This document shows, one piece after another, positions 8,241 to 17,161 of a DNA stretch of 64,000 nt. Position numbers and translations under genes: made by a program. Within the stretch, counting starts at the first letter, position 1. Every line of letters begins with the position of its first letter. The DNA is from Pseudomonadota bacterium (GTDB taxonomy: Bacteria; Pseudomonadota; Gammaproteobacteria; Steroidobacterales; MnTg04): positions 42,675 through 106,674 of the forward strand of contig JACZVC010000006.1 of the NCBI GenBank assembly GCA_022572885.1. Direction: 5' to 3'. A model generated the notes under the pieces. That model had not been told where the DNA came from, ran no database searches, and saw nothing but the letters and a program-made list of their open reading frames with translations.

Positions 8241-10026
8241 ACTGGCGTCGATAGCGCTGGCCGGTGCGCTGGTTTTGTTTTCGGCGCCCGCGCCTGGCGA
8301 CCAGCCGGTTCCAGTGGAGGATTCAGTTGCCGTGGATTGTTCGGGCCGGCATGGCGAGCTCCGCAGGCGGCGACCGGGGCGTCCGCGGCCGGCGCCGCCG
8401 CCTTGCGATCCCGAGGGGCTGCCCCCGGCGGCGTGGGGAGACTTGCCGGAATTCACGGTCGTGCCGGATCGCTGGCGTATCGTCTCGGCGCTCGGCTACC
8501 CGGAGCGTTGGTGGGACCCATACAGTGGCAACAATGTGCTCAAGGGTGACCGGCCGGCATTTGGCGATGACTGGTTTTTCAGTCTGAAAGTCGTATCCGA
8601 CTCGATCTTTGAATTTCGGCGGCTACCGACGCCGGTGGGCGGCTCGACCACCGAGAGACCCGGCAGCCTCGATATTTTCGGCAGCAGCGATCAGCGGGTC
8701 TTTAACCAGTTGTTGATTGTCGAAACCGTGATTTACAAGGGCGACACCGTTTTCCGGCCACCTGATTACGAGTTTCGGTTCATGCCAGTGTTTAACCTGA
8801 ACCATGTGGCGGTCGATGAACGCGGTTTTTTGAGGGTCAATCCGGCAACCGGCACCAGCCGGAAGGAGGGTTTTGTCGGCATCCAGGGGTTGTTTGTCGA
8901 CAAGCACCTGAGAAACGTTTCGGAGCGTTACGATTTTGACAGCCTGCGTATTGGCATCCAGCCGATCACAGCCGATTTCAGGGGGTTCTTGTTTCAGGAC
9001 AGCCCGTTTGGCGTCCGGCTTTTCGGTACGCGCGACAACAATCGCTGGCAATACAATATCGGCTGGTTCAGGCGATTCGAGAAAGACACCAACAGCGGTC
9101 TGAACGATTTCCCCAAGCAAAGCCTGGCGGACGCACTGCGTGACGATGACGTATTCCTGTTTAATGTGTATCGGCAGGACTTTCCCTGGCTCGGCTTCAA
9201 CAGCCAGTTTGTGCTGGTACACAACCGGAACCGGGAAACCGGCGAGGGCTTTTTTGACGACAACGGGTTCATAGTCCGGCCTGCGTCGCTGGGAACCGAG
9301 AGGCTACGCGATTATGACGTCAGCTATGTGGGTCTTAATGGCGATGGCCACATCGGCCGCTGGAATCTGACCCTCTCCGGTTACTTTGCTTTTGGAGAAG
9401 AAACGCCGAGTGTTTTCCGGGACGGCAAAACCGACATACGTGCTTTTTTTGCTGCGGCGGAAACCTCGATCGATTTCGACTGGTACCGGATTCGGGCAAC
9501 CATGGTTTATGCCAGCGGCGATGACGATCCCTTCGATGATCGCGCCACCGGCTTCGATGCCATACTCGAAAACCCGCTGATTGCCGGCGCCGACACCAGT
9601 TTCTGGATTCGTCAGGCGGTACCGTTTATCGGCGGCGGCAAGGTCGCGTTGTCGGGTCAGAATGGTTTGCTGAACTCACTCAGGCCATCCAAGGGGCAGG
9701 CGCAATCCAATTTTACCAACCCCGGCCTGAGCCTGGTCGGTCTTGGCGCCGACCTGGACCTGACGCCGCGGTTAAGGCTTTCGGTCAATCTGAATCAACT
9801 ATGGTTCAACGAAACGGCGGTACTCGAGGCCAGCCGCAACCAATCCGGGATATCCCGGAATATCGGGCAGGATGTTTCCTTGTCGTTGATTTACCGGCCG
9901 CTGATTTCGCAAAACGTCATCCTGCGCTTGTCCGCGTCAGCCTTGCTGCCGGGCGCCGGTTACAAGAGCCTGTTCGGAAATGACACACCGTATGCCATAT
10001 TGGCCAACCTGGTGATGGAGTACTGA
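8221..10026 (+). CDS. Putative outer-membrane beta-barrel protein
   Basis: A 601-residue protein starting 20 bases inside the previous gene. It has a signal peptide (residues 1-26, ending near SAPAPG) and a Pro/Arg-rich linker up to about residue 65, followed by long stretches of alternating aromatic and polar residues (LRIGIQPITADFRGFLFQ, WNLTLSGYFAF, LRLSVNLNQLWF, VILRLSASALL). It ends in VMEY, compatible with a barrel-terminal aromatic residue. No cysteine haem sites are seen. It resembles large porin-type barrels generally, but I did not recognise a named family; it is not obviously MtrB. Placed between periplasmic and exported multihaem cytochrome genes, it could be the porin sheath of a porin-cytochrome conduit. 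That role is inference. Confidence 0.6.
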   Translation: MSATTNKLASIALAGALVLFSAPAPGDQPVPVEDSVAVDCSGRHGELRRRRPGRPRPAPPPCDPEGLPPAAWGDLPEFTVVPDRWRIVSALGYPERWWDPYSGNNVLKGDRPAFGDDWFFSLKVVSDSIFEFRRLPTPVGGSTTERPGSLDIFGSSDQRVFNQLLIVETVIYKGDTVFRPPDYEFRFMPVFNLNHVAVDERGFLRVNPATGTSRKEGFVGIQGLFVDKHLRNVSERYDFDSLRIGIQPITADFRGFLFQDSPFGVRLFGTRDNNRWQYNIGWFRRFEKDTNSGLNDFPKQSLADALRDDDVFLFNVYRQDFPWLGFNSQFVLVHNRNRETGEGFFDDNGFIVRPASLGTERLRDYDVSYVGLNGDGHIGRWNLTLSGYFAFGEETPSVFRDGKTDIRAFFAAAETSIDFDWYRIRATMVYASGDDDPFDDRATGFDAILENPLIAGADTSFWIRQAVPFIGGGKVALSGQNGLLNSLRPSKGQAQSNFTNPGLSLVGLGADLDLTPRLRLSVNLNQLWFNETAVLEASRNQSGISRNIGQDVSLSLIYRPLISQNVILRLSASALLPGAGYKSLFGNDTPYAILANLVMEY

Positions 10027-13000
10027 TGGTGAGCCGCGCACTACATGTGCTGTCAACCACCTGCCTGCGAACGGCGTTGTTGGCGCTGTTGGTAGTAGTT
10101 CCCGACTGGTCGCCGGCCAGCGAGGGTGAGAAGCCGCAGGCCATCGACTACCCCTTTTATCCACCGGCGCCACGGCTGCAGACGCGGGACGCGGCGCGTG
10201 CCAAGAGCGCCGGTTGCGTTTCCTGCCACGAGCGTACCGATGCCGCAACGATGCACCGAGGCGATGCGGTCGTTCTGGGGTGTACGGACTGCCATGGTGG
10301 TCTTGCCACCATCGGCAGGCCGCAAGGTGCGGAACCAAAAGAGACCGCTTATGACGAGACGATGCGGCGCGCGCATGTGCGGCCCCTTTACCCGGAATCC
10401 TGGCACTACCCCGATAGCGCAAACCCGGAGCGCAGCTATACCTTGCTCAACCGGGAGAGCGCCGAGTACGTTCGTTTTGTAAACCCATCGGATTACCGGG
10501 TGGCCAGCCAGGCGTGCGGCGCCTGCCACCAGTCGCTGATCGATGCCAATGTGCGCTCGCTGATGGCTACCGGCGCCATGTTCTGGGGCGCCGCCGCTTA
10601 TAACAACGGCATCCTGCCATTCAAGAAATATATCCTGGGTGAGGCTTATACGGCCGACGGGGAAGCGGCGGCAGTGACCGGTACGGGACTGGCCCCGGAG
10701 ATTGCGGAAGCCCATGGCGTCTTGCCCGGACTAAGCCCCATGCCCGCCTGGGAAACGGTCAAACCCGCCGATGTGTTCCGCGTGTTCGAACGCGGCGGCA
10801 GAAATATCGGCAACCTGTTCCCGGAGATCGGTCTGCCAAACGTCAGCGGCCAGATCCAGCGGCTGGAGGAACCGGGACGGCCGGATATCCGCCAGTCGAA
10901 CCGCGGGCCGGGAACCGGTGCGAGAATTTCCGTGCCGCTGATCAATATCCACAAGACTCGGCTGAACGATCCGCTGATGTGGTTTCTCGGCACCAACGAC
11001 CAACCGGGTGACTACCGCTCGTCGGGATGCGCCTCCTGTCATGTGGTCTATGCCAACGACCGTGACCCCCGGCATTCGGGTGGCTATGCGAAATACGGTC
11101 ACGACGGTGTATCGGCGTCGGTGGACCCAGCGATTCCAAAGGGCAAATCCGGGCATCCGCTCAGGCACCAGTTTACCCGCATGATCCCGACCAGCCAGTG
11201 CATGGTTTGCCATATGCACCAGCCGAACATGTTTATGAATACTTATCTCGGTTACACGATGTGGGATTACGAATCCGATGCTCCATTTATGTGGCCAGAA
11301 CAGCAACAGAAGCTCAGTACCCAGGCCCAGCGCGAAGTTCTGGACCGGAATCCGGAGGGCGCAGTGGTCCGCGGAAAGTGGGCCGATCTCGATTTTCTGC
11401 GTGGCGTATCCGGGCTCAATCCACAGCTAAATGACACGCAGTTTGCCGATTATCATGGGCATGGCTGGAATTTCCGGGCCGTTCAGAAGCGCGACCAGAC
11501 CGGCAGGCTTCTCGACGCCGATGGCAATATCGTCGCCAACGATGATCCGCAGAAATTTCAGAAGGCCGTGCATCTTTCCTCGATTCATCTCGACAAGGGC
11601 ATGCACTGCGTCGATTGTCATTTCGCCCAGGACAATCACAGTAACGGGCATATCTACGGCGAGGTCGCCAGCGCCATCGAAATCGAATGCAAGGATTGCC
11701 ATGGGACTGCGCAACAATACCCGACACTGCTGACTTCCGGGCCGGCGGCCCGGCCCGGCGGTTACGATCTGCGCCTGCTGAGAAACCCCAATGGCAAGCG
11801 GCGTTTCGAGTGGCGGGGCGGCAAACTGATTCAGCGCTCGTTATTGGACCCTGACAAGGAATGGGAGTTGAGCCTGGTCAAGGACTCGGTCGATCCTGAG
11901 CACGACGCGTATAACGCGAAGGCGGCGCGGGCCAAGCTGATGAGCCGGGATGTGCGCACCCAGGAGTGGGGGCCGCAAATTCTAACGGCCGATCTCGCAC
12001 ACCAGGACGAGGAACTGGAATGTTACAGTTGCCATACTTCGTGGGTGACCAGCTGCGCCGGTTGTCATTTGCCGATCGAGGCAAACTGGAAGACCGAGCG
12101 TCACCAATATGAAGGTGGGGAAACCCGGAACTACGCGACCTACAATCCGCAGGTTGCGCGCGATCAGATGTTCATGCTCGGTAAACGGGGCCCGGCTAAT
12201 GACGGCAAGATAGCGCCGGTGCGCTCGTCGTCCGCACTGGTCCTGTCCTCGACCAATGCGAACCGCGAACGCATTTATATACAGCAGGCGCCCGTTGCCG
12301 CCAGTGGCTATAGCTCACAGGCTTTTAACCCGCATTTCCCCCACACGACGCGCAAGACGGAAACCAGGACCTGTACGCAATGTCACTTGTCGGCAGACCG
12401 GGACAACAATGCCGCGATGGCGCAATTGCTGTTGCTGGGGACGAACTTCGTCAACTTTGTCGGGTTCAATGTCTGGCTCGGCCTGGCAGACGCGGTATCC
12501 GCGGTGCAGGTTACGGAATGGGATGAACCGCAGGCGGTGATAGGAAGTTACCTGCAGCGCTACGCCTATCCCGACAATTACCGCGCTCACCAAGGCAATG
12601 GCAATGTTCTTGAGCAGGAACATCATCGTGACGCAGGGGCGGCCAGTTGCGTGCAGCTTCGGGGTGAATATCTCTATGCGGCCGAGGGGGCCGATGGGGT
12701 CAGGGTCTACGATGTAGCGAACGTGGCCAACAAGGGTTTCAGTCAGCGTATCGTCGGCGCGCCGTTCAGCCCGCTCGGCCATGACTCGCATTTACCGAGT
12801 CGCGATGCGACTTGCATCGCCCTGCCCACCAATCAGCCGATCCACCCGCCAAAAAACCAGGGTGAGCTGATGCGGGTAGAAAACCAGGAGCAGCCATTTC
12901 ATCCGCTTTACAACTACGCGGTGATTTCCGATCGGATAGAGGGGCTGATCCTGGTCGATATCAATACTTTTTCAGATGGCGATCTGGACAATAACTTTGT

Positions 13001-13763
13001 AACACGCGCTCTGACCTGGGACGGCGATGGTGCGCTGGCAGGCGCACGGCATGTCACGCTGGGTGGTTATTATGCTTACCTGATGACCGAGCGGGGGCTG
13101 GTCATCGTCAACCTCGACGATCCTCTGGAGCCGAAGATATCCGCAGTGCTGCCGCTCGATGGCGGTTACGCATCGGCCTTGCAATTCAGATATTTGTTTG
13201 TCACCGACAGCACCGGCATGCGGGTGGTCGATGTCACCGATCCGGAGAACCCGGTGCTGGTCGATGGCGCGGGCGTGTCATTGCGCGAGGCGAGAAAACT
13301 CTATGTCGCGCGTACCTATGCCTATGTTGCGGCCGGCAAGGATGGTCTGGCCATTATCGACGTCTGGAATCCGGAGCAACCCAGCTTGCTGACGATGTTC
13401 GATGCTGGCGGGCAAATCGTCGATGCGCATGACGTTGTCGCCGCGTCGACCAACGCATCGCTGTTCGCTTACCTGGCCGATGGCAAAGGCGGGCTGAAGG
13501 TATTGCAACTGACCTCACCGGAATCGCAGCCAAACTTTTACGGGTTTAGCCCGGAACCAAGGCCTGAAATCATTGCGAGTTATCCAACGCGAAGCGCTGC
13601 GTTGTCGCTGTCGAAGGGTCTCGATCGGGATCGTGGCGTGGATGAAACCGGTGGGCAGATTGCCGTGTTTGGCCGCAGAGGATCCAGGCCGTTGAACCGT
13701 CAGGAGATGGAAGCTCTTTATCTCGATGCGGAAGGAGATCCATGGTATGTCCATGACGAATAA
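10026..13763 (+). CDS. Decahaem cytochrome c fused to an LVIVD beta-propeller
   Basis: A 1245-residue exported protein whose ATG overlaps the previous stop (TGATG). The signal peptide covers about residues 1-32. Ten CXXCH sites are seen between residues 60 and 790: CVSCH, CTDCH, CGACH, CASCH, CMVCH, CVDCH, CKDCH, CYSCH, CAGCH, CTQCH. From about 875 to 1180 there are LVIVD-type repeats (YLYAAEGADGVRVYDV, YAYLMTERGLVIVNL, YLFVTDSTGMRVVDV, YAYVAAGKDGLAIIDV, FAYLADGKGGLKVLQL), which form a surface propeller. Near residue 1190 lies a short tract (RSAALSLSKGLDRDR) that looks like a coding interspersed repeat. The protein is probably periplasmic or on the cell surface and could be the outer terminus of the conduit. 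It is not an OmcA/MtrC homologue by eye. Confidence 0.82.
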   Translation: MVSRALHVLSTTCLRTALLALLVVVPDWSPASEGEKPQAIDYPFYPPAPRLQTRDAARAKSAGCVSCHERTDAATMHRGDAVVLGCTDCHGGLATIGRPQGAEPKETAYDETMRRAHVRPLYPESWHYPDSANPERSYTLLNRESAEYVRFVNPSDYRVASQACGACHQSLIDANVRSLMATGAMFWGAAAYNNGILPFKKYILGEAYTADGEAAAVTGTGLAPEIAEAHGVLPGLSPMPAWETVKPADVFRVFERGGRNIGNLFPEIGLPNVSGQIQRLEEPGRPDIRQSNRGPGTGARISVPLINIHKTRLNDPLMWFLGTNDQPGDYRSSGCASCHVVYANDRDPRHSGGYAKYGHDGVSASVDPAIPKGKSGHPLRHQFTRMIPTSQCMVCHMHQPNMFMNTYLGYTMWDYESDAPFMWPEQQQKLSTQAQREVLDRNPEGAVVRGKWADLDFLRGVSGLNPQLNDTQFADYHGHGWNFRAVQKRDQTGRLLDADGNIVANDDPQKFQKAVHLSSIHLDKGMHCVDCHFAQDNHSNGHIYGEVASAIEIECKDCHGTAQQYPTLLTSGPAARPGGYDLRLLRNPNGKRRFEWRGGKLIQRSLLDPDKEWELSLVKDSVDPEHDAYNAKAARAKLMSRDVRTQEWGPQILTADLAHQDEELECYSCHTSWVTSCAGCHLPIEANWKTERHQYEGGETRNYATYNPQVARDQMFMLGKRGPANDGKIAPVRSSSALVLSSTNANRERIYIQQAPVAASGYSSQAFNPHFPHTTRKTETRTCTQCHLSADRDNNAAMAQLLLLGTNFVNFVGFNVWLGLADAVSAVQVTEWDEPQAVIGSYLQRYAYPDNYRAHQGNGNVLEQEHHRDAGAASCVQLRGEYLYAAEGADGVRVYDVANVANKGFSQRIVGAPFSPLGHDSHLPSRDATCIALPTNQPIHPPKNQGELMRVENQEQPFHPLYNYAVISDRIEGLILVDINTFSDGDLDNNFVTRALTWDGDGALAGARHVTLGGYYAYLMTERGLVIVNLDDPLEPKISAVLPLDGGYASALQFRYLFVTDSTGMRVVDVTDPENPVLVDGAGVSLREARKLYVARTYAYVAAGKDGLAIIDVWNPEQPSLLTMFDAGGQIVDAHDVVAASTNASLFAYLADGKGGLKVLQLTSPESQPNFYGFSPEPRPEIIASYPTRSAALSLSKGLDRDRGVDETGGQIAVFGRRGSRPLNRQEMEALYLDAEGDPWYVHDE

Positions 13764-15087
13764 ATCTTTGAACAGATTCACAACCCCGCTGATCGGTAGC
13801 TTACTGGCTCTCGCGATAATGTTCCCAGTGGGCGCATGGCCCGAGACTTTGCCTGCCGACGATGGCAGAAAGCATCTGGGTGTGGCGTCCTGCGCCGCGT
13901 CGCAGTGCCATGGATCGGCGACGACACGCAGCGGTTCCCGCGTGCTGCAAACCGAATACGTGAGCTGGACGCGGTCCGATCCGCATTCCGGCGCTTATCG
14001 AACCCTGCTTGGCAAGCAGTCACAGGCCATCGCGGCCCGCCTTGGCTTGAAGGCCGCGGAGAAAGCCGATCTTTGCCTGGATTGCCACGCCGATAATGTA
14101 GCCCACAGCTTGCGTGGCGAGCGTTTCCAGATCTCCGACGGGGTTGGTTGCGAGAGTTGTCATGGCGGAGCCGGGCAATGGCTGAGCACCCATGACGACG
14201 CAGGCGGGACCAGTCGCGCCGCCAGTATCGAAGCCGGAATGTACCCGGCTGACAAGGTGGTGGACAGGGCGAGGCTGTGTCTATCCTGTCACCTGGGGAC
14301 AAAAACCAAATTCGCCACGCACACTCTGATGGCTGCAGGTCATCCGAGGCTGGCATTTGAACTGGATACTTTTACCGAACTTTGGCGGACGGCGGGCCGG
14401 CAGCCGCATTACCAGGTCGACCAGGATTATCGTGAGCGCAAGGAAGATGCCGGGCACGTGCTCGCCTGGGTATCGGGCGTGCTCGCCGACAGCAGGCAAC
14501 GCCTTTCCCTGGTCCAGGATCCGGCTTTCCTGGGTAGTGGCCTGTTGCCGGAACTCGGGCTGTTCGATTGTCACGCCTGCCACCGATCGATGAAAGTTGT
14601 GCGCTGGCAACCGCGCCAACGCCACCGGGGACTGGCGCTGGGCATGCCCTACCTCAATGACGGCAGCCTGGTGATGGCAATGGCCGTGGCAAAGGGTGCC
14701 GGTGGCGCGTTGGTTGACGAATTGGCGGCGGCCGTAGCGGCGTTGCATGCGGCAACAGCGGCGAGTCCCGCGAGCATGCAGGCAGCGGCGGCGGCGCTCG
14801 ATGACGTGCTTCGACGATTGCAGGCGTACGTCTCGTCCAGGCCGAACCGGATCGACAGCCAGCTCGTTTTGTCTGCGCTTCTGGAAGCGGGTGCGCAGGG
14901 AGAATTTGCCGATTACGTTGGCGCCGAGCAGGCCTTTATGGCGATCCAGATGCTGGCCTTCGAAAGCGGTGATCTGTCGTTGCAAAATTATCTGGACATT
15001 CTGGCGGCGGCGGTCGAGGATGATGAGCGTTTTCGGCCCGCGGAGTTTGCCAGGTTGCTGCGGTCGTTGAACGACGAAGCATTGTGA
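13747..15087 (+). CDS. Periplasmic pentahaem cytochrome c (c554-like)
   Basis: 446 residues from ATG 13747, which has AAGGAG about nine bases upstream; the longer reading from 13726 has no such site. The start lies inside the 3' end of the preceding gene. A signal peptide ([17 protein letters not shown]) is followed by one unusual CX4CH site (CAASQCH) and four CXXCH sites (CLDCH, CESCH, CLSCH, CHACH). The HGGAGQWL and CHLGTKTKF contexts are typical of cytochrome c554-like multihaem proteins. The C-terminal half after about residue 300 is alanine-rich, probably helical and haem-free. It likely shuttles electrons in the periplasm between the inner- and outer-membrane parts of this operon. Confidence 0.82.
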   Translation: MSMTNKSLNRFTTPLIGSLLALAIMFPVGAWPETLPADDGRKHLGVASCAASQCHGSATTRSGSRVLQTEYVSWTRSDPHSGAYRTLLGKQSQAIAARLGLKAAEKADLCLDCHADNVAHSLRGERFQISDGVGCESCHGGAGQWLSTHDDAGGTSRAASIEAGMYPADKVVDRARLCLSCHLGTKTKFATHTLMAAGHPRLAFELDTFTELWRTAGRQPHYQVDQDYRERKEDAGHVLAWVSGVLADSRQRLSLVQDPAFLGSGLLPELGLFDCHACHRSMKVVRWQPRQRHRGLALGMPYLNDGSLVMAMAVAKGAGGALVDELAAAVAALHAATAASPASMQAAAAALDDVLRRLQAYVSSRPNRIDSQLVLSALLEAGAQGEFADYVGAEQAFMAIQMLAFESGDLSLQNYLDILAAAVEDDERFRPAEFARLLRSLNDEAL

Positions 15088-15104
15088 AAGGAAGCGATCG
15101 GACG

Positions 15105-15920
15105 ATGAACATTGGCAAGTACCAGGAAGACTTCCCGTCACTCCGGTTTTCGGCGCCCAGCGAGAAAGTTTTGGAAATCACGCTCGAGGCCGCGGAGAAA
15201 CTGAACGCCGCGGACGCGGCCATGCATCGTGACCTGGCCTATGTATGGCGCGACATCGACCTGGATGACTCGGTAAATGCCGTGCTGGTCAAAGGTAGCG
15301 GCAAAGGGTTCTCAGCCGGTGGCGATTTCGAACTGATCGAATCGATGATCGAGGACGATGACACGCTGGTGCGCGTCTGGAAGGAAGCGCGTGACCTGGT
15401 TTATAACCTGATCAATTGTTCTAAGCCGGTGATTTCGGCCATTCACGGTCCGGCGGTCGGCGCCGGGCTGGCGGTCGGTCTGCTGGCCGATATTTCCATC
15501 GTCGCGAAAAACGCCCGCATCCTGGACGGGCATGTCCGGCTCGGCGTCGCCGCCGGCGATCACGCGGCGATGATCTGGCCACTGTTGTGCGGCATGGCAA
15601 AGGCCAAATATTATTTGTTGACCAACAAGGCGATAAGCGGCGAGGAGGCGGAGAGAATCGGCCTGGTGTCGCTTTGTGTTGCAGACGACGAACTGTATTC
15701 GACGGCGCTGGAAATCGCCATCGAATTGTCGAATGGTAGCCCGAGCGCGATACGCTGGACCAAGTATGCGTTGAACAACTGGCTGCGCATGGCGGGTCCG
15801 AATTTCGATACATCGCTCGCGCTTGAGTTCATGGGATTCAGGCAAGCCGATATTCGCGAAGGCCTCAAGTCGCTGAAGGAAAAGCGATCGCCAAAGTTCA
15901 GCGACAAATCATCGCTATAG
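15105..15920 (+). CDS. Enoyl-CoA hydratase/isomerase family protein
   Basis: 271 residues of the crotonase fold. ATG 15105 is preferred over GTG 15084, which overlaps the previous stop. The oxyanion-hole segments are present: [12 protein letters not shown] around residue 66 and [17 protein letters not shown] around residue 115. The later acid region reads [18 protein letters not shown], so one of the usual catalytic glutamates may be replaced. Substrate cannot be told; candidates are a short-chain or aromatic enoyl-CoA. It follows the cytochrome operon closely and converges on paaJ, so it may serve the phenylacetate pathway although it lies on the other strand. Confidence 0.85.
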   Translation: MNIGKYQEDFPSLRFSAPSEKVLEITLEAAEKLNAADAAMHRDLAYVWRDIDLDDSVNAVLVKGSGKGFSAGGDFELIESMIEDDDTLVRVWKEARDLVYNLINCSKPVISAIHGPAVGAGLAVGLLADISIVAKNARILDGHVRLGVAAGDHAAMIWPLLCGMAKAKYYLLTNKAISGEEAERIGLVSLCVADDELYSTALEIAIELSNGSPSAIRWTKYALNNWLRMAGPNFDTSLALEFMGFRQADIREGLKSLKEKRSPKFSDKSSL

Positions 15921-15940
15921 CCGGCCAGACAGCAAGCCGG
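15921..15940. terminator. Possible bidirectional hairpin between convergent genes
   Basis: CCGGC at 15921-15925 and GCCGG at 15936-15940 can pair across a ten-base loop in the 25-base gap between the convergent hydratase and paaJ genes. There is no clear U-run on either side, so any terminator function would be weak or Rho-assisted. Confidence 0.25.
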
Positions 15941-15945
15941 TCACT

Positions 15946-17151
15946 TCAAACACTCTCGATAATCATTGCGATGCCCTGGCCGACGCCTATGCACATCGTA
16001 CACAGCGCGTAACGGCCACCGGTCTCGCGTAACTGGTAGGCGGCGGTCGTGATCAGGCGTGCGCCGGTCATGCCCAGCGGATGACCGAGCGCAATGGCGC
16101 CGCCATTCGCGTTTACCCGCGCGGCATCATCCGGCAGACCGAGTTCGCGCAGGACCGCCAGCGACTGCGCGGCAAAAGCCTCGTTGATCTCGATGACATC
16201 CATCTGCGCCAGTTCGAGACCGGCTATCGCCAGCACTTTTTTTGTCGCCGGTAGCGGGCCGATGCCCATGATCCGTGGCTCGACGCCGGCTACCGCCATG
16301 ACGACCACCTTGGCCAGCGGTTTCAGACCGTGCTTTCTGGCTGCCTTGCCCGATGCGAGGAGCAGCGCGCAGGCCCCATCGTTGATCCCCGAAGCATTCC
16401 CCGCGGTTACCGTGCCGTCTTTGCGAAACGGCGTTGGCAACCGCGACAGTTTCTCCAGGCTGGTGTCCGCCCGCGGGTGTTCGTCAGTATCCACGATGAG
16501 CGGATCGCCGCGCCGCTGCGCGATGCTGACCGGGACGATCTCGTGGGCAAAAAAACCTTTTTTCTGTGCAATCGCAACCCGCTGCTGGCTCGCGAAAGCA
16601 AACGCGTCCTGATCGGCGCGGTTGATGCTGTATTGCTCGGCGACGTTTTCGCCGGTTTCCGGCATCGAATCCACGCCATATAGTTCTTGCATCAATGGGT
16701 TGACGAACCGCCAGCCCATCGTCGTATCGAACATCTCCGCCCTGCGCCCGTACGCCGTTTCCTGTTTCGGGATCACCAGCGGAGCGCGCGACATGGATTC
16801 GACGCCGCCAGCCATAACCAGTGAAGCTTCCCCGGTTTTGATGCTGCGCGCGGCCATCCCGATCGCATCCATGCCCGAGCCGCACAGGCGATTCACTGTG
16901 CAGGCCGCGACATCGACCGGCAAACCGGCCAGCAGGCCGGCCATGCGCGCAACATTTCGGTTGTCCTCGCCAGCCTGGTTGGCGCAACCGTAATAGAGAT
17001 CGTCGATGGCCTTTGGATCGAGGCCGCTGTTCCGGTTCAGAATTTCCGCGATCGGCCTGGCCGCCAGGTCATCGGCACGTACCTGGGCCAGTGACCCGCC
17101 ATAGCGGCCAATCGGAGTTCGTACCGCGTCGCAGATAAATGCATCGCTCAT
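15946..17151 (-). CDS. paaJ: 3-oxoadipyl-CoA/3-oxo-5,6-dehydrosuberyl-CoA thiolase
   Basis: The last step of phenylacetate breakdown: cleavage of 3-oxo-5,6-dehydrosuberyl-CoA and 3-oxoadipyl-CoA with CoA to give acetyl-CoA and finally succinyl-CoA. 401 residues, the length of E. coli PaaJ and very similar to it along its whole length (FICDAVRTPIGRYGGSL, YGCANQAGEDNRNVARMAGL, WRFVNPLM). The nucleophilic cysteine is in VNRLCGSGMDA, the histidine in ALGHPLGMTGAR and the second cysteine in CTMCIGVGQG. It is the distal gene of the minus-strand paa operon, 10 bases after the fused dehydrogenase. Confidence 0.94.
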   Translation of the reverse strand: MSDAFICDAVRTPIGRYGGSLAQVRADDLAARPIAEILNRNSGLDPKAIDDLYYGCANQAGEDNRNVARMAGLLAGLPVDVAACTVNRLCGSGMDAIGMAARSIKTGEASLVMAGGVESMSRAPLVIPKQETAYGRRAEMFDTTMGWRFVNPLMQELYGVDSMPETGENVAEQYSINRADQDAFAFASQQRVAIAQKKGFFAHEIVPVSIAQRRGDPLIVDTDEHPRADTSLEKLSRLPTPFRKDGTVTAGNASGINDGACALLLASGKAARKHGLKPLAKVVVMAVAGVEPRIMGIGPLPATKKVLAIAGLELAQMDVIEINEAFAAQSLAVLRELGLPDDAARVNANGGAIALGHPLGMTGARLITTAAYQLRETGGRYALCTMCIGVGQGIAMIIESV

Positions 17152-17161
17152 GATCTATTCC

